Assembly: GCA_045660225.1 (NCBI GenBank)
Contig: JAZRDK010000074.1
Location: 1-10,496 of the forward strand
DNA length: 10,496 bases
Direction: 5' to 3'
Source of the DNA: Scatosoma sp045660225
Lineage (GTDB): Bacteria; Bacillota; Clostridia; Christensenellales; Borkfalkiaceae
Shown here piece by piece: positions 6,651-10,496 of this stretch. Under the pieces are notes generated by a model that was not told where the DNA came from, searched no databases, and saw only the letters and a list, made by a program, of their open reading frames with translations. Position 1 is the first letter of the stretch. Each line of letters opens with the position of its first letter. Made by a program: the position numbers and the translations under genes.

Positions 6651-6929
6651 ATGAAAAGTTACAAAGACTATGAAAAGAAGGTTTCGAGCGTCGTCCAAAC
6701 CCAAACGGACGACGCGGAAGCGTTGACAAGGAAAATCGCGTCCGCCTATCAAGGTCAAAGCAACGCTTCCGTCCTAAAAAGCATTTTAGAAGAAGCGGAA
6801 AAAAGCAAGCGCGCCGGTACACTTTCCAACGACGACATCGATAACTTTTACAAAAGTTTTGCGCCTATGTTAAACGGCTTTCAGAAAAAACAGCTAAAAA
6901 CCGTCGTAGACAAACTCAAAGAAATTTAA
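6651..6929 (+). CDS. Small hypothetical helical protein
   Basis: I do not recognise this 92-residue protein. It begins MKSYKDYEKKVSSVV, is rich in Lys, Asp, Ser and Gln, and has no Cys, signal peptide or membrane segment. It reads as several amphipathic helices, with SNASVLKSILEEAEKSK and FAPMLNGFQKKQLKTVVDKLKEI as the clearest. The start is set by AAGGGGG at 6637-6643, seven bases ahead of ATG 6651; an in-frame GTG at 6648 is too close. A -10-like TATACT and an inverted repeat lie just upstream. It diverges from the small minus-strand gene at 6272-6574, and both have helices containing paired ML and FL residues, but I see no real homology between them. Confidence 0.72.
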   Translation: MKSYKDYEKKVSSVVQTQTDDAEALTRKIASAYQGQSNASVLKSILEEAEKSKRAGTLSNDDIDNFYKSFAPMLNGFQKKQLKTVVDKLKEI

Positions 6930-6977
6930 GTTTATATAGGCGCATATACGCATACGAGCATACCGTGTACGCATTGA

Positions 6978-8111
6978 TTACGTTTCGTCAACGTGCTTTA
7001 AGGCGCGAATCAGGCAGTCGATTTCCTTTTCTCCGTTATAATGCGAGAAGGACGCGCGTACAAGTCCGCCGTCTAAACTTCCAAGCGCTTCGTGCATAAG
7101 CGGGGCGCAATGCAAACCACCGCGCACGGCGATACCGTAATCGGAAGACAGCTTTTCCGCGATTTGCTCCGCGTCGAATTTCGCGTGCGAAAAGGCGACG
7201 ATACCGCAGGGGTTTGCCTTGGAATACACGGCGTACGAAGGCAGAGTTTTTAAGCCGTTGATACAATACTCGGAAAGTTGCATCAGTTTATGTTCAATCT
7301 CTTTTCCGTGCACCGTCAAAAACCGCACGCCTTCCAAAAGCGACGTCACGGCAGGGAAATTCAGCGTACCGGCTTCCAGGCGGTCGGGATAAAAATCGGG
7401 CATATCCAAAGACAGACTAATCGAGCCCGTGCCCCCGTAAAACAAGGGCGCAGGGTCGACGCGCTCGGAAAAAAGCAATGCACCGCTACCTTGCACGCCA
7501 AACATGCCCTTATGCCCTGCAATCGTCAATAAATCAATACCCGACTCCTGCATTTTAATCGGGAAATGCCCAGCACCCTGCGCGCCGTCGCATAATAAAA
7601 GCACGCGTTTTGGCAACGATTTCTTGATTTTTGTAAGCGAAGGGATTGCACCGTTGACGTTGGACGCCGTCGTGACAATGGCAAGGCGTGTGTTTGGACG
7701 AATCAGCGCGGAGAAGGCGCTATAATCCAGCTTGGCAAACTCTCGCTCGCCCGTCAAGGGGCATACGTCGTATTCGATATAGCCCGCCTTTTTCAAAAAC
7801 TCTAAGGGGCGGAGCACGGAGTTGTGTTCCATACACGTCGTAACGACGTGGTCGCCCTTTTTGAGTACGCCGAAGATGGCAAGATTTAACGCCTCCGTAC
7901 AATTTTTCGTAAACGCAACGCGGTCGTATCCGTATCCGTCGAAAAACGAATTTAGCTCTCGCCTGGTATCGTGCACGAGTTTCGCGCAGGACAACGAAAG
8001 TTTGTGTCCGCTTCGTCCAGGATTGGCGCAAACGCGCAGGGAAGACGAAACCGCGGTCAGCACTTCGTCGGGTTTTCTACCGCCCGTTGCGGCGTTGTCA
8101 AAGTACAGCAT
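6978..8111 (-). CDS. Class V aminotransferase, cysteine desulfurase family (TIGR01977-like)
   Basis: This is a PLP-dependent enzyme of 377 residues, shorter at the N-terminus than SufS. The order is FDNAATGG at 4-11, FTKNCTEALN near 67-76 for phosphate binding, MEHNS with His96 stacking on PLP, DGAQGAGH with Asp175, and AGHKG with the Schiff-base Lys201. The catalytic cysteine is Cys335 in RGGLHCAPL. This last motif is typical of the family annotated simply as cysteine desulfurase family protein. Such enzymes release sulfur, or selenium from selenocysteine, as persulfide or selenide. The exact role of this clade is not settled. AGAGGTG about 7 bases ahead of the ATG supports the start. It is divergent from the DUF3343 gene at 8175, which strengthens a sulfur/selenium role. 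Confidence 0.9.
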   Translation of the reverse strand: MLYFDNAATGGRKPDEVLTAVSSSLRVCANPGRSGHKLSLSCAKLVHDTRRELNSFFDGYGYDRVAFTKNCTEALNLAIFGVLKKGDHVVTTCMEHNSVLRPLEFLKKAGYIEYDVCPLTGEREFAKLDYSAFSALIRPNTRLAIVTTASNVNGAIPSLTKIKKSLPKRVLLLCDGAQGAGHFPIKMQESGIDLLTIAGHKGMFGVQGSGALLFSERVDPAPLFYGGTGSISLSLDMPDFYPDRLEAGTLNFPAVTSLLEGVRFLTVHGKEIEHKLMQLSEYCINGLKTLPSYAVYSKANPCGIVAFSHAKFDAEQIAEKLSSDYGIAVRGGLHCAPLMHEALGSLDGGLVRASFSHYNGEKEIDCLIRALKHVDET

Positions 8112-8121
8112 AATACACCTC

Positions 8122-8149
8122 TTGATTACAAATTTACATACAATATACT
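8122..8149 (+). promoter_or_regulatory. Sigma-A promoter for the DUF3343 gene
   Basis: The -35 is TTGATT at 8122-8127 and the -10 is TATACT at 8144-8149, with a 16-base spacer. The predicted start is near 8156, giving a leader of about 18 bases that begins almost at the AAAAGGGGGT ribosome site (about 8156-8164). The 64-base gap must also hold the promoter of the minus-strand aminotransferase, for which no clear element was found. Confidence 0.65.
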
Positions 8150-8174
8150 ATTCTCAAAAGGGGGTGCGTATGCT

Positions 8175-8432
8175 ATGACGGTGTTGGCAGTCTTCCGTTC
8201 GCGTTCGCAAAGTATAGATTACGCGGAACGGTTGCTCAAATACGGGGTATCGGCGTCTACAGCGCCTGCTCCAAAAGAAGCGAAAATCGGTTGCGGACTT
8301 TGCGTCCGCTTTGACGAGCGTTCGTATAACCGCGCCAACGCGATTTTGAAAACGGGCAGATATTCGTCGTTTAAGGGCTTTTATAAGCTGGAATTTGAAA
8401 ACGGTCGTATGAAAGTTTTGCCGTACAGATAA
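8175..8432 (+). CDS. DUF3343 putative Se/S carrier-like protein
   Basis: This is an 85-residue protein. It starts with a beta strand and helix (TVLAVFRSRSQSIDYAERLLKYG), followed by APAPKEAKIGCGLCVRF and a second alpha/beta half. This matches the DUF3343 layout: FxS...A..AE..L...G, then a Pro-x-Pro-[RK]-E segment leading to a conserved CG. Pfam describes the family as Se/S carrier-like. Cys residues in GCGLC are the candidates for carrying sulfur or selenium. The ATG at 8175 is chosen because the SD AAAAGGGGGT lies about 11 bases ahead and the promoter starts after 8149; the open frame extends upstream to 7971 only through the aminotransferase gene. Divergence from a cysteine desulfurase suggests a donor-carrier pair. 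Confidence 0.85.
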   Translation: MTVLAVFRSRSQSIDYAERLLKYGVSASTAPAPKEAKIGCGLCVRFDERSYNRANAILKTGRYSSFKGFYKLEFENGRMKVLPYR

Positions 8433-8454
8433 ACGAGAAAAAGACGGGAAGGGG

Positions 8455-8467
8455 GTGAAATTTTCAC
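8455..8467. promoter_or_regulatory. 13-base palindrome upstream of the nth promoter
   Basis: GTGAAA-T-TTTCAC is a perfect 6+1+6 inverted repeat ending 7 bases before the nth -35. The position would suit an operator or activator site. Such a short A/T-rich palindrome may also occur by chance. Confidence 0.25.
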
Positions 8468-8474
8468 AAAAGGC

Positions 8475-8503
8475 TTGCAAAATGCGCAAAAAAATGCTAT
8501 ACT
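8475..8503 (+). promoter_or_regulatory. Sigma-A promoter of nth, predicted leaderless start
   Basis: The -35 is TTGCAA (8475-8480), the spacer is 17 bases, and the -10 is TATACT (8498-8503) preceded by TGC, an extended -10. The seventh base after the -10 is the A of the nth ATG at 8510, so the transcript is expected to begin on the start codon. No SD lies within 40 bases of that ATG. Confidence 0.8.
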
Positions 8504-8509
8504 ATCGCT

Positions 8510-9154
8510 ATGAACGCGAAAGACAAAAAACAAGCCCTTGCCATTTTAGGGGAACGATATAAGGACGCCAAACCCGCGCTTTTATACAAAACGCCGTACG
8601 AACTGCTCGTCGCGGTCATTTTGTCTGCGCAATGCACGGACGAACGCGTCAACAAGGTAACGGCGGTGCTGTTTGAAAAGTACTCCACGCCCGAAAGCAT
8701 GGTAACGCTGACACAAGCGGAGCTTGAACGGTATATTTTCTCTTGCGGATTTTACCGTATGAAAGCGGAACATATCCTGTCCGCCTCGCGCGACATTTTG
8801 GAAAAATTCAACGGCGAAGTGCCTGCTACCGTCGAAGAACTGACGACGCTTGCAGGCGTGGGGAAAAAAACGGCAAACGTCGTGTATTCCGTTGCCTTCG
8901 GTGGCGACGCGATTGCCGTAGATACGCACGTTTTCCGTGTCAGTAACCGATTAGGGCTTGCCAAAGGCAAAACGCCGTCGGCGGTGGAAGAAGGGCTTTG
9001 CAAGGCGATTGAAAAATCCGACTGGTCGAAGGCGCATCATTGGCTGATTTGGCACGGGCGCAAAATTTGTCACTCGCAAAAACCGTCTTGTGCCGATTGT
9101 CCGCTTGCGTTTCTATGCGATTACGCAAAACAGAGCGCAAAGAAAAAAGAATAA
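8510..9154 (+). CDS. nth: Endonuclease III (DNA glycosylase/AP lyase)
   Basis: It removes oxidised pyrimidines from DNA and cleaves the abasic site in base excision repair. The 214-residue length is typical. PYELLVAVILSAQCTDERVN begins at 29, the same offset as in E. coli Nth, which supports the start. The helix-hairpin-helix is LAGVGKKTANVV with catalytic Lys120, and VDTHVFRV has Asp138; both numbers equal those of the E. coli enzyme. The [4Fe-4S] loop ligands are Cys187, Cys194, Cys197 and Cys203, spaced C-x6-C-x2-C-x5-C. The tail is Lys-rich. No SD precedes the ATG, and the promoter puts the transcript start on it, so it is probably translated as a leaderless message. A terminator hairpin follows 5 bases after the stop. 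Confidence 0.97.
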   Translation: MNAKDKKQALAILGERYKDAKPALLYKTPYELLVAVILSAQCTDERVNKVTAVLFEKYSTPESMVTLTQAELERYIFSCGFYRMKAEHILSASRDILEKFNGEVPATVEELTTLAGVGKKTANVVYSVAFGGDAIAVDTHVFRVSNRLGLAKGKTPSAVEEGLCKAIEKSDWSKAHHWLIWHGRKICHSQKPSCADCPLAFLCDYAKQSAKKKE

Positions 9155-9158
9155 AACC

Positions 9159-9197
9159 ATCCCCCTTTCGGCATACTGCTTGAAAAGGGGGATTTTT
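9159..9197 (+). terminator. Terminator hairpin after nth, overlapping the next ribosome site
   Basis: The stem ATCCCCCTTT (9159-9168) pairs with AAAGGGGGAT (9184-9193), 10 perfect pairs around a 15-base loop, followed by T residues at 9193-9197. The right arm is also the AAAGGGGGA Shine-Dalgarno site of the gene at 9198, so the same hairpin could both end nth transcripts and hide the site in read-through transcripts. Confidence 0.75.
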
Positions 9198-9440
9198 ATG
9201 CAGGAAAAAGACGAAGAAACCAAACGCTTAAAACAGTTGATTGCGTTAGAAGATTTGGCGGAAAAGAAAACGAAAATCTATTCGCGCTTGCTGACGGAAA
9301 TCGCGCTCGCTAAAGAAATGGAATCGCTTTCTTTACGCCACGGGAAACGGCGCGAAAGCCTGGAAAAACTCTTGTACGGAAAACCCGTTAAAAAGAAAAA
9401 CGGGCAGGGCATGGTCGAGTTGAAGGGGGAAGAACAATGA
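9198..9440 (+). CDS. Small charged helical protein, first of a coupled pair
   Basis: I do not recognise this 80-residue protein with certainty. It begins MQEKDEETKRLKQLIALEDLAEKK and is strongly helical and charged, with no Cys and no membrane segment. The middle, AKEMESLSLRHGKRRESLEKLL, recalls a ferritin-like or spore-coat-like helix with a Glu/His pattern, but this is only a resemblance. The tail at 61-80 is basic then acidic. The start at ATG 9198 is chosen because AAAAGGGGGA ends 5 bases before it; the frame is open upstream to 9090 only inside nth. It overlaps the next gene by four bases (ATGA), a sign of coupled translation and a shared role. Confidence 0.7.
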   Translation: MQEKDEETKRLKQLIALEDLAEKKTKIYSRLLTEIALAKEMESLSLRHGKRRESLEKLLYGKPVKKKNGQGMVELKGEEQ

Positions 9441-9637
9441 AACTGGAAAAACGGGAAATTACCTTAAACGAGAAGGATAGTTTAAGGGACGTGCTGTATT
9501 TGGAAACCTTGCTCGCCTTAGCGTACGCGGACAAAAGCGGTGCGTATCGACAGGAAACGAAAAACCGATTTGCCGATTTGGAAACGGAAATCACAAAAGA
9601 AAAAGAGTTGGTAGAAAAACTTTATAAAAAAGCGTAA
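9437..9637 (+). CDS. Small helical protein, CotF-like by appearance
   Basis: This is a 66-residue protein with two predicted helices. The opening ITLNEKDSLRDVLYLETLLALAY recalls the first helix of CotF-type spore coat proteins, which begin with a similar EKD-x-L-x-D-x-L pattern; the second helix is FADLETEITKEKELVEKLYKKA. CotF proteins bind the spore surface and fold as small ferritin-like bundles, but this protein is shorter and the likeness is weak. AAGGGGGA at 9423-9430 precedes the ATG by 6 bases, and the start overlaps the stop of the previous gene as ATGA. A strong terminator begins at the base after the stop. Confidence 0.68.
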   Translation: MKLEKREITLNEKDSLRDVLYLETLLALAYADKSGAYRQETKNRFADLETEITKEKELVEKLYKKA

Positions 9638-9669
9638 AATATTCCGCTTTCACGCGGAGTATTTTTTTT
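9638..9669 (+). terminator. Rho-independent terminator
   Basis: AATATTCCGC (9638-9647) pairs with GCGGAGTATT (9654-9663) with one G-T wobble around the 6-base loop TTTCAC, followed by an eight-T run (9662-9669). It ends the two-gene unit and isolates mscL from upstream transcription. Confidence 0.88.
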
Positions 9670-9677
9670 GTAAACCA

Positions 9678-9706
9678 TTGACAAGAGAACAAAAGGGCGG
9701 TATAAT
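9678..9706 (+). promoter_or_regulatory. Perfect-consensus sigma-A promoter of mscL
   Basis: TTGACA (9678-9683) and TATAAT (9701-9706) are separated by exactly 17 bases. Start is predicted near 9713, leaving a leader of about 40 bases. Such a match predicts strong, constitutive expression unless the leader hairpin modulates it. Confidence 0.92.
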
Positions 9707-9723
9707 ATAAACACGAGAAAAAC

Positions 9724-9739
9724 TTGCGCAAATGCGCAA
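9724..9739 (+). promoter_or_regulatory. Inverted repeat in the mscL leader
   Basis: TTGCGCA and TGCGCAA are perfect 7-base arms with two bases between them, lying in the 5' leader just ahead of the AAGGA ribosome site at 9742-9746. It could be a protein-binding operator downstream of the start. As RNA, the 2-base loop would force opening of the innermost pairs, leaving a small GC-rich hairpin. Confidence 0.4.
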
Positions 9740-9752
9740 AAAAGGAAAAACT

Positions 9753-10373
9753 ATGGAAAAGAAAAAGGGAAGAATTAAGAATTTTTTCGGTGAATTCAAG
9801 AAGTTTATCACGCGCGGAAACGTGCTGGATATGGCCGTCGGTGTTATCGTCGGCGGTGCGTTTACCGCCATCGTCAACGGGCTTAGCAATTTCGTGTTAA
9901 AACCGATTATCAACTGGTTGATTGCCTTGATTATCGGCGTGGACGGGTTGGAAGGCGCAATCACGATGCTCTCGCCTGCGTACACGGAAGGCGTTTTGGA
10001 CCTTGCAAACTCAATTTATATCGACTGGGGTGCGTTCATCAGCTCGATTATCAATTTCTTATTGATAGCGTTCGTATTGTTTATGATTGTCCGCACGATG
10101 AACAGAATTTCAGAAGCGCACGATAGGGCGCTTCAAGGCATTGAATTCAGCCGTAAAAAAGCGATTGCAAAAATTCGTTGGGAAGAAAAGGTTTCTAAAA
10201 AAGAAGCCGTTGCCATCTACGAAAAACGCTTAGAAGAAACGAAGGCTAAAAAGGCGGAAGAAGAACGCTTGGCAAAGGAAAAAGCGGAGCTGGATGCAAA
10301 GCTCGCGGAAGAAAAGGCGACGGAAAACACCAGACTTCTTGCGGAGATCCGCGATCTTTTGAAAAACAAATAG
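9753..10373 (+). CDS. mscL: Large-conductance mechanosensitive channel MscL with extended C-terminus
   Basis: MscL opens under membrane tension to release solutes in osmotic downshock. The N-terminal amphipathic helix FFGEFKKFITRGN leads into TM1 (about 24-46, VLDMAVGVIVGGAF). An external loop follows at about 62-92, then TM2 (about 93-114, FISSIINFLLIAFVLFMIV). The ending RLLAEIRDLLKNK matches the conserved cytoplasmic bundle helix of MscL. The protein has 206 residues, against about 136 in E. coli. The extra length is a Lys/Glu/Ala-rich stretch at about 117-192, likely coiled coil, placed between TM2 and the terminal helix. ATG 9753 is preferred because AAGGA (9742-9746) is 6 bases ahead; the in-frame ATG at 9732 has no SD and falls in the leader palindrome. 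Confidence 0.95.
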   Translation: MEKKKGRIKNFFGEFKKFITRGNVLDMAVGVIVGGAFTAIVNGLSNFVLKPIINWLIALIIGVDGLEGAITMLSPAYTEGVLDLANSIYIDWGAFISSIINFLLIAFVLFMIVRTMNRISEAHDRALQGIEFSRKKAIAKIRWEEKVSKKEAVAIYEKRLEETKAKKAEEERLAKEKAELDAKLAEEKATENTRLLAEIRDLLKNK

Positions 10374-10383
10374 GAGAAATTTT

Positions 10384-10496
10384 ATGAAGTCTATTTTGAA
10401 AAAGTTATCCGTATTGTTTTCGGTAATCCTTCTCGTGGCAAGCTTTGTGGGGTGCTCGGCTGGGGAAAAGACATTTTCCAAGGCAGGCGTGTCCAT
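10384..10496 (+). CDS. Putative lipoprotein, 5' part only
   Basis: The gene is cut by the window end after 37 complete codons. It starts MKSILKKLSVLFSVILLV, a signal peptide with a Lys-rich n-region and hydrophobic core, followed by ASFVGC with the candidate lipidated Cys24. Phe at -3 is unusual for a lipobox, where Leu is common, but Gly at -1 fits. The mature part begins CSAGEKTFSKAGVS, and nothing further can be said about function. GGAG about 8 bases ahead supports the ATG. It lies 10 bases after mscL with no terminator between, so it is probably co-transcribed. Confidence 0.78.
   Translation, partial: MKSILKKLSVLFSVILLVASFVGCSAGEKTFSKAGVS

Noticed and set aside
7971..8174. Upstream extension of the DUF3343 gene
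   Set aside because: It lies mostly inside the divergent aminotransferase gene and ahead of the promoter; the SD and family length fit the ATG at 8175.
8111..8175. Minus-strand promoter for the aminotransferase gene
   Set aside because: A TTGAGA-like -35 is present on the minus strand, but no -10 at acceptable spacing was convincing, so no call was made.
8455..8560. Short basic open frame starting at GTG 8455 after an AAGGGGG site
   Set aside because: The SD-to-start spacing is about zero, it has no family likeness, and it overlaps the nth promoter and start in another frame.
9090..9197. Longer version of the small gene at 9198, starting inside nth
   Set aside because: The extra residues would be encoded by nth in another frame and through the terminator stem; a clear SD precedes ATG 9198.
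9732..9752. Earlier mscL start giving 213 residues
   Set aside because: No ribosome site precedes it and it sits in the leader palindrome; AAGGA is well placed for ATG 9753, which also gives the usual MscL N-terminus.

Overview
The window looks like a piece of an uncultured Clostridia-type (Bacillota) genome, probably from a metagenome. The reasons are tightly packed genes with purine-rich Shine-Dalgarno sequences (often AAGGGGG), sigma-A type promoters, a ClpC-like C-terminus, a clostridial-looking cysteine desulfurase paralogue next to a DUF3343 protein, and small helical proteins reminiscent of spore-coat proteins. The taxon is an inference from style, not from a marker gene. No IS, CRISPR array, tRNA, rRNA or phage gene was seen.

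Positions 1-276 are partly not biology. Bases 97-180 match, as I remember them, the MGI/BGI DNBSEQ library adapter: a 42-base arm, a 10-base barcode and a 32-base arm. This segment is flanked by two near-identical 96-base copies of the 3' end of a clpC/clpB-like gene. The 180-base period equals one insert plus one adapter, as expected from a rolling-circle nanoball template. The trustworthy sequence starts at about 181, where the last 35 codons of the Clp ATPase run to a stop at 288.

From 300 to 5547 lies a compact plus-strand shikimate operon: aroC, aroB, aroA, aroE, aroQ, aroK, with gaps of 2 to 18 bases. It encodes every step from DAHP to chorismate (AroB, AroQ, AroE, AroK, AroA, AroC in pathway order). 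Only DAHP synthase, the entry enzyme, is absent from the window. A short-chain dehydrogenase (5572-6270) follows 24 bases later; it resembles FabG and more specifically the YmfI/EF-P-modifying reductase type.

From 6272 to 6929 there are two small unrecognised genes diverging from a short intergenic region; the minus-strand one converges on the SDR gene with one base between the stops. Next comes a divergent pair: a minus-strand class V aminotransferase of the cysteine desulfurase type (6978-8111) and a plus-strand DUF3343 putative S/Se carrier (8175-8432). This pair suggests sulfur or selenium handling.

From 8475 onward the window holds nth (endonuclease III), whose promoter places the predicted transcription start on the A of the ATG (likely leaderless). 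It is followed by a hairpin that doubles as a terminator and as the ribosome site of a two-gene unit of small helical proteins, then a second terminator. A perfect-consensus promoter then drives mscL, which has a long charged C-terminal extension, and a lipoprotein gene cut by the window end.
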